From the NCBI RefSeq assembly GCF_030253575.1, contig NC_080557.1, positions 30,559,001 through 30,623,000 on the forward strand: 64,000 nt of DNA, in the 5' to 3' direction. Positions 34,302 through 45,402 of the stretch are shown one piece after another. Both the position numbers and the translations under genes were made by a program. How positions within the stretch are numbered: position 1 is the stretch's first letter; the number at the start of each line of letters is the position of its first letter. This stretch comes from Rhododendron vialii (lineage: Eukaryota; Streptophyta; Magnoliopsida; Ericales; Ericaceae). The notes beneath the pieces are model-generated. The model was not told the DNA's origin and did not search any database. It saw only the letters and a program-made list of their open reading frames with translations.

Positions 34302-34860
34302 GAGGATGGAGAGAGAAAATCACTTTTTCTCCCCATCCATTGATCTTTTCATCTGCAGAGCGGAGTTCAACACCAAAAAAATGTTAGAAATATGAGGATT
34401 TGAAGCATTTCACAAAATTTTCGTGGTTTTCAGGTATTTCTCAATTCCTAGCACTTTTCACTGCATTTTGGTTGTTTTCAAGCACGTTTAGCCCACGAAA
34501 TCGGGTTTTTCCTTTCCATTTCAACTTTTCCAGTCACCTGAACACTATAGAACACGTTGAAGGTGTTCATGTGTTCTTCCGAGCTTATATGCATCTTCAA
34601 CCCGTGTTCTTCCGAACTCCGATAAAAACTCATCCATGTTCTTCCGAAGGAAGACAGGAAAAAATAAGTCGTACGTTGACTCCTATTTGACCTTGCTGAA
34701 GCACAATAGAATCGCACACTCGGAATTCCAATATGACAAATCGTCATTCGGAAAAGTTGGGATATGCTCGGAAACAGTAGAATACCAAACGATAGGCACG
34801 TTAGGAATTTTCACCATGCAACTCGCTAACGGTCTTATCCCTTGCACTTATGCTTTAGGT

Positions 34861-37378
34861 ATGGAGTCATCAGAGTCCACCTCATCTGGAAAGTCATCCC
34901 AATCGGTAGATTCCGGCGCATCGGGCTTCGGTAAGGTCGATCCTCAACTTACTGAAATAATCAGAGATGAAGCTCGGAGTTACCGAGCCAGATCGAGCGG
35001 TGGGGTATCTGAGGGGATTGATTATCCTACCAGGGTAATTCCTCTCTGAGCAATGGGTCCTAATCCCAATATCATAAACATTGACAAGGAATCGTCGGAG
35101 AAAGGAGTAGAAGTTTCGCATGAAGAAGAGGAAGAAGGAGCCGAAGGTGGAGCAAATGAAGGTGCATCTGAGAGGGAAACACCTGTTGCTTCATCTAGCC
35201 AAATAGACGAGGAGACTGGTGCCGTCGGCGAGTCATCTTCTCAAGTGCCGAGGGTACGAAGAAAAATTACACCTTTGGACCTCGACGTAATCCCAAACCG
35301 AACGGGAAAAGATCCCTGCCCGTATTGGGATTGTTTCGGGGATCAAACGGGGATCGATCTTTTTTGAAGGACCTATGAATTACCAGACAATGTTGTCATA
35401 ACGCCCATCCCAGGATCCTGAATAAGATTCAGTGACGAGCACATCACAGTCCCTCTAATGGCGATCACCAAAGGCGGGCTTCGGTTTCCTATGCACAGGG
35501 TCCTGAGAGAGATCCTTCATATTTTTGATCTTACACCGTGTCAATTGAGCATCAACTCATATCGTATTATCCACTCGGTAATCAAATTAGCCGAGGTAAA
35601 AATGTTCCCTCTAGAGGCTTACCACATTTTTGAGAATTATATGATGTCTCGGAACGTCAGGTATTCTCGATACTACTTGTGCTCCCGAAAGAATATGGTA
35701 AAGATTATTCCTGAGGGTATGTACGACTCGAAGAAGTGGGCCTCGGATTACGTAGAGGTTCGGGGTAACTATCAGTTCCCTCAATTAGAGTACCGGCGAT
35801 TCGAAGTTGCTACCCATAGGGGAAATCCATTTAAGCATAAATTTTTTTTGTTTTGTTTATTATTGCATAATAGACATGTCTGTTGTCTCATGATTGTTTT
35901 AACTTTATTTGCTCGGCAGATACTCCGAAGCTAAACAAAGATCTATCGAGGGCAGCAAAGGGTTGTGGGCTTGCTGCTGCTCTTCTCACCTTTCCGAGGA
36001 AGAAAGAGACGCTCCCACAATTCTCGGCTACGAAGCAACTTACAGAGGTCGAATTCGAGAGAAAGCTTCTGACGAGGCTGAGAAGCAGGTCCCAGAAGAA
36101 GGTTATACCGAGCTTCCCGAAGAACTTTTACCCAGCAAGGACAAACCATTACGGGGGGTCTTAAGACTTCCAATTGAAGAAACCTTGCCAGAATAAGAGG
36201 AAGAAATGCCTCCCAGAAGTATGAGGGCCGTGCTGTAGAAGAAGCTGGAGGAAAAGGAAAAAGAAAAGGCCGAACTGAGGAAATTCGGAGCGCCTGGGGC
36301 CTCAGGATCGACCCCAAGCCAAAAGGCTCCAGCTCTCCAACATTCATAAGCGACCTCCGGTTGCCCCTACCTCCCCGAAGGATGCTCCTACTGGGAAGAG
36401 GTCCAAAGTTACTCCGAGGGCAAAAGGTTCAGAGGTTGAATATCCGAGGGGAGAGGAGATGGAAAAAGAAGAAGAGGGAGAGAAGGGAAAGGAGTTAGCC
36501 TTGGATTTCAATACTCCGTGGATGCCAAACTTCATCACTCCTGACAAGAAGCAGATCCTAAAGTCTGATAGCTTGAGGGAGGATCCTTCACTGGCTTTCA
36601 CTCTGCAATCTGGGCTTGCCCTGCCGAGGGACATCCAAAGCCCCTCTTCTCTGAAAGCTGCTTTGAGTGATTATTACTTTCACGTTGGAAGGGTAACTTC
36701 AATTTTACGGTCTTGCAATAAGTTTCTTGCCTGTTTGTTATATTTTCCTCGGATGATTTTAACTTGTTTTGAGTACAGGCCACCTAATCTATCATGAGCG
36801 CCGAGTGCCATCTTACCAAGCATGATAAGAAAACAAAATTGCTGAAGCAATCGGTGGTGCACAACCAAAATGTAGCCGAGGATTACAAGAAGAGCTTAGA
36901 GCAGTCCGAGCTTGTGCGCCAAAGCCAAGAGCTTCAGATTACAAATCTGAATGACTAGATCAACGGACTACAAGACTCGGCCGAACGTACCAACGCCTAG
37001 GGAAAGGATGAGGGACTCACGGAGGGGAGAGCTCTGGAGAGAGAGGAGATGAAAAAAGAGATGGAGAAAGAGCTACAGGAGTGGTATGACCAAGGGTACT
37101 ACCAAGCCGAGGAGGATGTGGCGGATGAGCTCCTGGCAGCCCAGGCCGAGATGAAAGAGGCTCAACACAAGGAGAGCTTTATGCTCGGCTACAACAGAGG
37201 CCTGGATGATGCAGGGGTTGAGCCAGATGATGACAGGAGAATTCTAGTGGAAGTGCCCTCCCTTACTCCTGCCGAGGCCGAAGATATTAAGCCTGCAGCC
37301 AACCCTCTCGAGGCCACAAATGTTCAAGTTCCCTCGAACCCTGTTCAGTCTCCAACTGGAGCTCTTCCCGGAGTTTAA
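34861..37378 (+). pseudogene. Antisense accessory gene of E (Transposase_28-type)
   Basis: This gene runs against element E. From ATG 34861 one frame reads a Ser-rich start (MESSESTSSGKS), an acidic stretch and then (35458 on) the domain GGLRFPMHRVLREILHIFDL ... TPCQLSINSYRII. That is the pattern of Pfam Transposase_28 ('putative gypsy type transposon'), in spite of its name a protein of Ty3-gypsy elements. In-frame stops occur at 35047, 35365 and 35419. A probable intron at about 35825-35920 has lost a clear donor. Later parts (35921-36797, 36781-37378) are charged; the last encodes a long coiled coil (EREEMKKEMEKELQEW) ending LPGV at 37375. The function of these antisense proteins is unknown. 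Confidence 0.75.
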
Positions 37379-37846
37379 TCCTTAGAGTTTTTGTTTGCTT
37401 TTGTTTCTTGAATTTGAACATTCTAGTTGACATGGTCGGCGCCAAACAATAGGCCTTAGCCGCACCAGAGTATGTAATTAATACAGGTTTTGAGGGTGGC
37501 ACCAAACGATCTACTATTGCCACGGCTCAGTAAATTTAGGAATGTTTTTAGGAGATTGCAACGAACGATGCACCATCCGCAATGCCCTAAGTAATGATGG
37601 AAGTTTTAAGAGAAATTTACAAGTCTTTTTACTCGTTCTAATTCCTCTTTGTGAATGTTTGTATTTTGCTAGCACTCGGATTCCCCACTGCGTTGTCTTA
37701 CAAGTTTGAATGCTCGTGTAACCAAAAATGTAAAAAATGCCAGAAATTTCAAGTCTTTTCGTTCGGTTTACCCATGCCCGAAGGCTTACATTCTAAACAA
37801 AAATAGAAATTACAGACGAGCAAAAGAGAAAAGGAGGACGCCAAGG
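37379..37846. other. Spacer between pol and antisense gene of E
   Basis: This is non-coding DNA where the two convergent genes of element E meet: the antisense gene ends at 37378 from the left and pol ends at 37847 from the right. No domain is seen. Confidence 0.5.
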
Positions 37847-39247
37847 TTACCCGTGAAACTTCCTGAGTTTTTGGGCATTCCACGGGTTAGCGATCGACGT
37901 ACCATCCATCTCGGCGAGTTTGTAAATGCCGTGGCCAATATTTTCCACCACTCGATAGGGACCTTCATATGGATTCTTGAGCTTGGTCAACTTTACTGCC
38001 TCGGTGACCATCCGAAGGACCAAATTGCCAACAATGAACGGTCGAGCTTGAACATTCTTGTTGTAGCCCCCAGCGACTTCTTGCTGATATGCCGCGTGCC
38101 GAAGGTTGGTGTTATCCCGAAGTTTTTTGGCGAAGTCCAACTCGGCACCCACAAGAGCATTGTTATCAGTGGGGTTGAAGTTCTCCGTTCGAGCCGTGGG
38201 GATCAATGTGGACAAGGGGAGTACTACTTCCATTCCATAGGCCATCAAGAATGGAGTTCGGCCTGTGGATCACCAAGGAGTAGTACGATAGGCCCATAAA
38301 ACATGAGGAAGCTCTTCGACCCACAAGCCAAGCTTTCGATCCAAATGACGCTTTAGCCCCCGAGTGATGGTCTTGTTGGAGGCCTCGGCTTGACCATTGC
38401 CTTGGGGGTAAGCCACAGATGAGTTATGGATTGTGATATTTCATTTTTTGTAGAAGGTTTTGATAGCAGCCGCAACAAACTGGGAACCATTGTCAGAAAG
38501 GATGGCGTAAGGTACGCCGAACCTAGAAATGATATGCTTTTAGATGAAATGCTCCACATCCCCAACTATGGTCTTGACCAACGGGGAAGCCTCCACTCAC
38601 TTAGTGAACAAATCAGTGGCTGTAAGCATGTACTCAAATCCTCCAGATGCCTTTGGCATTTTGCCAACAATGTCAAAAGTCCAGACCACGAATGAGCATG
38701 GACTGGTGATCATTTTAAGAGGAAAGGTAGGCTGATGGATGAGTGACGCTTGCTGCTGACACCGAACACAGCGTTTCACATAATCCTCTGACTGTTTGGC
38801 CATCTTTAACCACCAGTAACCCTGGGTTAGCGCTCGTTGGGCCATAGTCCGTTCTCCCAAGTGTGCCCCACAACTTCCTGAGTGAAACTCGTTCAAAACA
38901 CTCTCCACCTGATCTTCATGAACAACTCGTAAGTCAAGGCCAGTGAAGTTTCTTCGGTAAAGGTTGTCGTTCGGATCAAGGAAATAGTTAGCAGCTTGGC
39001 AACGGATCTTATGCGCTTCCCGTTTGTTCAGTGGGAGAACTTGGTTCTTCAAGTATGCAACGATTGGATCCATTTGGCTTGGACCGAGTGTAATTGCCAT
39101 GACCGAACAAGCTAATGGCTCGAAGCTCGGGAATTCAACTTCATCAAATACAATGGTGCAACTGCCCGAGGTCTTGTAAACCGAAGCAAGACCTGTCTAG
39201 GTGTCAGCATGAGCATTATGATCCCGAGAAATCCACTCCACTTCCAC
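37847..39247 (-). pseudogene. Integrase (element E)
   Basis: One minus frame carries the whole domain, broken only by stops. The zinc finger is HSGSCGAHLGERT ... CVRCQQQ. The catalytic core has VWTFDIVGKMP (D), ILSDNGSQF (D) and [10 protein letters not shown] (E). The C-terminal part contains MAYGMEVVLP, then GNLVLRMV and KLKNPYEGPYRVVE, a chromatin-side SH3-like tail as in Tat-lineage integrases, and ends FHG at 37847. At least five in-frame stops were seen, including TGA at 38597 where relatives have Trp (FTK-W-VEA). Confidence 0.87.
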
Positions 39248-40399
39248 TCAGCCAAACCGTTTGAGAAGCGCCAAAACGTGACTAACATAAGCATTCATAC
39301 GCCCTTCTTTGGCTTGGTAATCGTCAGTCAAATGACCCACAATCAGCCAAGAGTCACAAAAGACATGACCCGAATCCGCATCGAGCCGAAGAGCAAGTTG
39401 TAAACCAGCGATAAGAGCTTCATACTCTGCTTCATTATTCGTTGTCGCATATCCGATGGAAACCACACTCTCATGAACAATGCCACTTGGTGAGATGAGA
39501 ATAATCCCAGCCCTCGGTCCATTAACATTGGAAGCCCCATCGACCGTCATTCGCCAAGCATCTCCTGAAAAGAGCTTCCATTCTCTCTTAGGCTTTTTCG
39601 TACTTGATGTATACCGAGCACGCAAGGATTCAGGGGGAGGATTATTCCAGTCCACAAAAGCCTCTTCGTCGGCAATCCGAGCTTCTTCTGCGGCCGTGGC
39701 CAGAGCATTGGCTTCATCTTGCAACCTAGGAGTAAGTTCAACAAAGAAGTCGGCCAAAGCCTGTCCCTTCATTGTAGTTCGGGGCTCGAACTGGATGTCA
39801 AAATTGGCCAGATCCTGAGAAAACTTCAAAATCCTACTCGATGAATCCGTCTTGCGAAGTACAGCTTCGAGAGGAAACTCAGTGAGGACCACAATCCTAT
39901 GGCATTGAAAGTAAGGCAAAAGGCTTGTTTTAGTTGAAACAAGAGCCAATGCTAATTTTTCCATAGGCAAATACCTTGACTGAGAGTCCGTCATCATTTT
40001 GCTCGAGTTAAAGATATGCAGATGTTCCATTCCTTCTTTTCGAATGAGGGTTGCGCTCGTGGCATGATCTGAAACAGTAAGGTAGAGGTACAAGTCTTCC
40101 TCGGGCAGGGGTGTAACGAGGAGCGGAGCACGGGAAAGGTATTCCTTTAATGACTGGAAAGCCAGCTCACATTCCTCGGTCCACACGAACCTGTGTCGAC
40201 TAGTCTTGATTGCTTGAAAGAACAGTCGGCATAGATCTCCAGAGCATCGAATGAAACAATTCAAGGCGGCCACCATTCCTGTAAGGCGCTGTACTTCCTT
40301 GATTGTAGTTGGAGCTCGAAGATTTTGTACTGCTGTGAGTTGTGTTGGATCTACTTCTATTCCTCGGCGGCTCACCATGTAACCAAGGAATTTACCCAA
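39248..40399 (-). pseudogene. RT-RNase H connection and RNase H (element E)
   Basis: This 383-codon open stretch starts FLGYMVSRRGIEVDPTQ (RT thumb end) and runs through the RT_RNaseH connection (LYLYLTVSDHATSATLIRK). It then gives an RVT_3-type RNase H: WRMTVDGASNVNGPRAG (D), NNEAEYEALIAGLQ (E) and VFCDSWLIVGHL (D). It ends at an in-frame TGA at 39248. It is in the same frame as RT and integrase. Confidence 0.87.
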
Positions 40400-40444
40400 A
40401 CCGACTCCAAATGCACATTTCTCCGCATTTAGACGAAGCTTATG

Positions 40445-41353
40445 TCATTTCAAAACGGCAAAGACTTTGCCCGAATCCCAAAGGTGATCTTGAGCGAACT
40501 TACTCTTGCAAACCATATAATCAATGTAAGCCTCCAATATTCTGCCGAGCATTCTAGGGAACATCTTGGTAATGATCCGTTGAAAAGTTGCCCTAGCGTT
40601 CTTCAATCCGAACGGAACAACGTTATAACAATATGTTCCCCAAGGGGAGATGAAAGCCGTCTTCTCCTGGTCTTCTTTTGCCAGAGCAATTTGATGGTAG
40701 CCCCGATATGCATCCATAAAGCTCAGTCGCTCATGCCCCGTTGTAGCATCCACCATTTGCTCTGTCCGAGGAAACGGAAAGCAATCCATCGGACAAGCGT
40801 CGTTAAGGTTTGTGTAGTCGATGCAAACCCTTAGTTTCTCATTTTTCTTCGGTACGACAACAAGGCTGGCGAGCCAGGTTGGATATAAAATCTCTCGAAT
40901 CACTCCCGCCTCCAGCAATTGGTCTACCTTCGTCATCATTGCCTCTACATGCACAGCAGCCAAACGTCGGACCTTTTGCACCACCAGTTTTCTATTCGGA
41001 TCAACGTTAAGAGAGTGAGAAGCGAATGAGAGATCCACTCCTGGCATTTCCTGGGGAGTCCAAGCAAACACTTCAATATTCCTTTTAAGGAATTCGAACA
41101 TCTCCATATGCTCGGTCTCGTCCAAAGAGCTGCCGATAAGAAAATACTGCCCGCCGTATTCAGTAAATGGTATCCGCGTAAGCTCTTCTATTGACCTTTG
41201 CTCGGCTAGCAAGCCAACATCTTCAAGAACTAGGACATCAGCTGCCTCTACGCATTGCACCTCCAAAAAACTCGGTTTGTTAGTCACCGTGCTGATATAG
41301 CATTTCTTTGATTGCACTTGGTCCCCTCGAAGTCTTTTCAGCCGACCATTCAA
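40445..41353 (-). pseudogene. Reverse transcriptase (element E), active site mutated
   Basis: The linker VFAWTPQEMPGVDLSFASHS is followed by the RT core: VVVPKKNEKLRVCIDYTNLN, SFMDAYRGYHQI with the first catalytic Asp, and VVPFGLKNARATFQRI. The YxDD motif reads YIDYM: the second Asp codon GAT has become TAT at 40517-40519, which removes a metal-binding residue essential for polymerisation. An in-frame TGA at 40445 separates it from the rest of pol. Protease lies in another frame, so a frameshift occurred near 41354. Confidence 0.9.
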
Positions 41354-41363
41354 GCCAACGAAT

Positions 41364-41684
41364 TCATGATTTGATGGAGGGTAGAGGCCCCTTCATTCCA
41401 TGTAGCCAGGCTCGACCGAGGATGATGTTGTAGGGGCTGGGAGAATTAACCACCATGAATTCAACATCTACCACTCGGGAACTGGCTCGCATGGGTAGGG
41501 TGATTAAGCCGAGCGGCCAAACAGGGGCACCGCTGAAGCTGACGAGTGGAGTGGTTGCCGTCTGAAGTTGATCAGGGGTAAGTCCGAGACTTTTAAATGT
41601 TGAATAGAACATTACCTCAGCCGAACTTCCTTGGTCAATCAATACTTGTTGTATAGTTAACTGGGCAATAGTAATGGTGACCAC
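41364..41684 (-). pseudogene. Aspartic protease (element E)
   Basis: The segment IQQVLIDQGSSAEVMFYSTF holds the catalytic Asp in the D-Q-G-S form found in the Tat/Retand lineage, and VVNSPSPYNIILGRAWLHGM is the conserved C-terminal strand. The frame closes at 41364. Confidence 0.87.
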
Positions 41685-41705
41685 AAGGGCGTTATTATGA
41701 GGCAG

Positions 41706-43977
41706 CTACACTCCAACGAAATCTTCAGAAGTACAAGTTATAGGGTCTTCGAGGCTCGGATCCACCCATTTTTGCTTCATTGACGTGCCAATATTGTAGA
41801 CCGATAATGCAGCAACGACTTTATCAATCTCGGACTGAAGCTCGACTGCCCGTCCTTTGGATACTAGGCCCAGGATAACCCCCACAATGTTTCCTATGAT
41901 TGGAGGAGGAGGGGGAAGCGTATTCTTCCGAGTGTCAATCCATGGATTGAGATGCCCAATAGCGGTAAGCTCCACCAAATATCGTTTGAACGGTTGGCAT
42001 TGCGTTGTGTAACGGCCGCGCTCCTTGTGTTACGTGCACATCCCGGGGCCATTTCCTGTCGTGCCCAAGAATCCCGTCGGCCAGACAAAAAATAGAAGCT
42101 GGCCTATGATGTTTAGGAGCTTATAGATAGGCTCGGTGAATGTAGTTCGTTCGGCCACATATTCGTCCGGCCGCGGTTCCCGTCTTTGTTGTTGCCACGG
42201 TTGTTGCTGTTGAGGGTGTTGTGGCAGCCGGTTCTTACTGCCTTGTTTGTTCGGTCCTTGGTTACTGTTGTTTGAGCTTCAACTTTGCCCTACGTTGGCC
42301 ACCTATTTTTTAGCTACAGTTGGTGCCTTAGAAGATTCGGAGGCCTTCGGAACGTTGCATTTGGCGACTGCTTCTTCATGGACGCAATCTTTTTCAATGA
42401 TCACCATCAATTCCCCCATTGTCTTCAAAGGGTTTCGAGAGAGATCTCAGAACATCGCCGAAGTAGGATCCAGCCCATTCATGAATGACTCGGCTGTGAC
42501 CCTTTGATCACAGTCTGTGATCAGATTGTAAACCTCCCAATATCGTTCAGTATAAAGCTGAAGAGTCTCCCCCGCTACTCTTCTCATGTTCACGAGCATA
42601 GATAACGTCTTTGGCTGGACGTTGCTCGTTACAAATCATTTGGTGAACTCCAACTCCAGCTCATTGAAGCATGTGATAGACTTGGGTTTCAGCTGGTTGT
42701 ACCAAAGCATGATCGGTTCACTCAGCGTCAGGGGGAAGATCTTGCACATGAGCGCATCAATGAAATTGTGGAGGCTCATCATTTGTCAGAAGAAGCAGAC
42801 GAACGCGACTGCGTCCTCCTTTGCTTCATAACACTTGATTTTCAGCATGGTGAATCGTTCAGGTGGTCTTTCCTATTGAATAGCGTCGACGAAGGGGGAA
42901 GCCTTAGCCTTCCCGAGCTTCGAATTATCTTCGGGAATGGGGTTTGGTTGAGCGACGGGGGGTGGAATTTCAATTCGTGGCTTGGGAACCCTTCTATGCT
43001 CTCGGTGATGGTGTCAAGGATGTTCAATTCTTTCCTGTCACCGTTGACTTCCTCCTCCCGAGGGTTCCGGGGCTTCACCTCTGGAGCCTGAAAAATGAGC
43101 ATGATGAGGCATGGCACCTTCAACAACGGGCTGATACATGGTTGGTAAGCCCGTGAATTGATCATATAAAACAAGCGTATTGCCATGTTCGGAACATCTA
43201 TCCCTACTTGTCGTTCGGTGGTGATCTCGAGAATTGACCAAATGTCGACCCTCACAATAACATTCGGAAATTGATCTTGACTGCTTAGATCATTCGGGAT
43301 ACTCTCCCGTATGGGTGCGCTGAGGAGGATTATTCAAATTCATGGGTTGTTTCTCTTTTCTTAACTCCACATCTCGTCGTGAGGGATGATGCGTTCGGCC
43401 TGATGCCCCCGTTCTATTATTTCCATTGGTTGTGCTTGTAGCAGAGGATCTTGAACTCTCAACTTGAATGAGGCTCGCCAGACGCGGACGAGAGCTTGTT
43501 GGTTGAGGTCTTAGAGCTCGCTCGAGACGTTCGAAGACGGTTCGGCGCTCGAAAGTTGCTAATTCAGTTGTTTGTGCAGGGCGTGACTTTCTGCTTCGTT
43601 TGTGGGCTCTCTTCTGATGACTTGGTTCGGCATGATGGGCATGGGTTGGTGTGGCAACCACGCCACCATCCCGATCCTTTAACCATTGTTGGAGCATGGC
43701 TATAACCACCGCCTGACATTTTTGCTCCGCCAGGGCGATGTCTAACTCGGTTTGAGGGAACGAAAGTTGTCGAGAAACTGGTGGGGCGGTCCTGGCAGTC
43801 TGGTTGGGTTCGATATTAAGGGATCTGTAACCAGCAAGACCGAGGGTGAAGTTTTTTGGAACTGGAGGGGGAAGACGATGAGCCATATCTTTGGTGTTGA
43901 AGAAAGAAGGAGAAGAAAGGATAAGATCAGGTGTGGAAATCAGTTCCACTATTTGCTAGGAAGAAGTGTGAAGAACT
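41706..43977 (-). pseudogene. gag (element E), decayed
   Basis: An N-terminal low-complexity section (43949-43290, Ser/Thr/Arg-rich, open for 219 codons) is followed in changing frames by the Retrotrans_gag domain: fragments near 42750-42450 match ALMCKIFPLTLSEPIMLWYN, LVNMRRVAGETLQLYTERYW and ESFMNGL. A Gln-rich (QQQQPWQQQ) and basic tail lies near 42200 and a zinc-knuckle-like remnant (GPGMCT, near 42040) follows. Many stops and several frameshifts are present. The 41978-41706 frame is the gag-protease spacer. Confidence 0.72.
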
Positions 43978-43996
43978 TCCCCATCAGAGTTGCCAA
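43978..43996 (-). other. Primer-binding site of element E
   Basis: Minus-strand TTGGCAACTCTGATGGGGA starts one base inside the 5' LTR end. It resembles B's primer-binding site (TTGCGACTCTGCTGGGGA), which suggests the same tRNA class. Confidence 0.7.
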
Positions 43997-43997
43997 T

Positions 43998-44786
43998 TGT
44001 GGGGGGCTGATTTCACTGTGATCTTCTTTTTCTCCCTTTGATGAATTGCGGAAGTTCTGAGCTGATCTTTGTGTACCTGCAGAACTAGAGGGGGGTGTTC
44101 CACCAGGAAGAAGCTCCGACGAACAAGTCAATAAGTGGAGAAAAAAGGAGGTTTGGTAAGAAATTTGCTAGAAGACAGAAGTGAGTAGTTGAGAGTAAGA
44201 AATCTCCCTTTCCCCTAGAAGGGGCACTCTTCTATTTATAGGCAAAGATGTAGAGTGCTGCATAGGCTGGTTCTACAGCCTACGTGCTTTGTCACATTCG
44301 GATGACATCACTTATCAGGAGCATTTAATGAATGCCGCTTCTTGGAGATTGCAGAGCCGCGTTTGTCAATGTCAGACAAATCACATCAATCAAAGATGTC
44401 ATCTCGGTTATTAGAGATGACAACCTACATATCATTAGAACCTTCTAGAAGGTTCCACAAAGACGATCGCCGAATGTTTATGCCGAGCAAACACATTACT
44501 AGATACATGAAATCCTACAGAGCGTAAACAATGGAAAGTTTACCGAGCGAAAGGACCTCACCGAGCGATAGGAATACTTCCCGAGCAAAATTAGTACTAA
44601 ACGTTTGGTTATACTTAGCAAGCTCGGCAAGATGCTTAGTGGCCCGCCTATTGTTTGGAAAACAGGTGATAAGAAATGTAAAGATGCGTCTTGACTTACA
44701 GATGAATTGAGACAACTAAACTATGAATCCACAATGATATCACCCATATGCCCCTTTTGAACCTTCAGATATTTTGGCCCACCACA
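43998..44786 (-). repeat. 5' LTR of element E
   Basis: This LTR is 789 bp. On the minus strand it begins TGTGGTGGGCC and ends GCCCCCCACA. It has TATAAATA at 44233-44240 (minus) and the heat-shock element at 44438-44455. Compared with the 3' LTR, CACGTG has become TACGTG and TGACGTCA has become TGACATCA, both transitions. Confidence 0.92.
44438..44455 (-). promoter_or_regulatory. Heat-shock element in the 5' LTR of E
   Basis: GAACCTTCTAGAAGGTTC is identical to the copy in the 3' LTR and lies 198 bp upstream of TATAAATA on the minus strand, in the U3 promoter region that would drive element E. Confidence 0.75.
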
Positions 44787-45402
44787 AAGTGGTCAGGGCA
44801 ATACATCATCAAGACCATCCTATCTGAGGAGCTTCCCAACTTATCGATTTGGATGGAAATGAGTTCTCAACTTTGGCTAACCTAGATCAGCTCAAACGCT
44901 ACTATCCTTGAAAGAGGCTCGCTGGACTGAAAACCGCAAGGGCTGGCAATCACAGGCAAAAGTTAGAGCGAAAGCCTACTAGGTTGAAAACCAGCAAGGG
45001 CAACCTATGCAAAAGTTAAGGCGTACAATAAAGGAGCTCGCTAGGCCGAAAATTCGAAAGGGCGGTACTAGGCAAAATTTAGAGCGCAAAAGGAGAGTGC
45101 CAAAACCAGAGCGAACCTTATCCTGAACTACATCAAGACCTGATTCCTTTGCAAAAAAGGATACGTAGGCAGCCTTGCTTTGAGGCCCGGTCACGATCTA
45201 TCAACATCAAAAGAAAACCAAGTTGTAAGAACTCAAAGCACAGAATCAAGAAGGGGAAAACCCTTCATAACTCACTTTTATTTAAATTACTACTTCTACT
45301 ACATAAGGCTGAGCATACTTCTCGAAAATAAAAGCACAACACGATAAAGCAAAGCGGGTCCACAATTTATTTCCTAATCAAAGTGGTAGGGGTGAATCAG
45401 TT
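44787..45402 (+). pseudogene. Integrase C-terminal end and 3' spacer of element B
   Basis: Directly after element E the plus strand reads KWSGQYIIKTILSEEL, the continuation of the integrase C-terminal domain broken at 33196, then decays by 44910. The spacer to 45402 has the AAGGGC-AAGGCG-type repeats and GGATACGTAGGCAGCC block found downstream of pol in such elements. No further domain is seen. Confidence 0.7.

Larger units (their letters stand above)
33197..44786 (-). mobile_element. Ty3-gypsy (Tat/Retand-like) retrotransposon E, full length
   Basis: The element is 11,590 bp, with LTRs at both ends, inserted in the integrase end of element B. The flanking 5-mers are AAGTA (33192-33196) and AAGTG (44787-44791), a TSD with one mismatch. 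On the minus strand the order is 5' LTR, primer-binding site, gag, protease, RT, RNase H, integrase, then a 3.7-kb region with a gene on the opposite strand, then polypurine tract and 3' LTR. An extra antisense gene between pol and the 3' LTR is known from the Tat lineage. The element is dead: many in-frame stops, and RT lacks one catalytic Asp. Confidence 0.93.

Noticed and set aside
36344-36868. Minus-strand open frames under the antisense gene of E
   Set aside because: They oppose the charged coding region of the plus-strand gene and show no domain; they are shadow frames.
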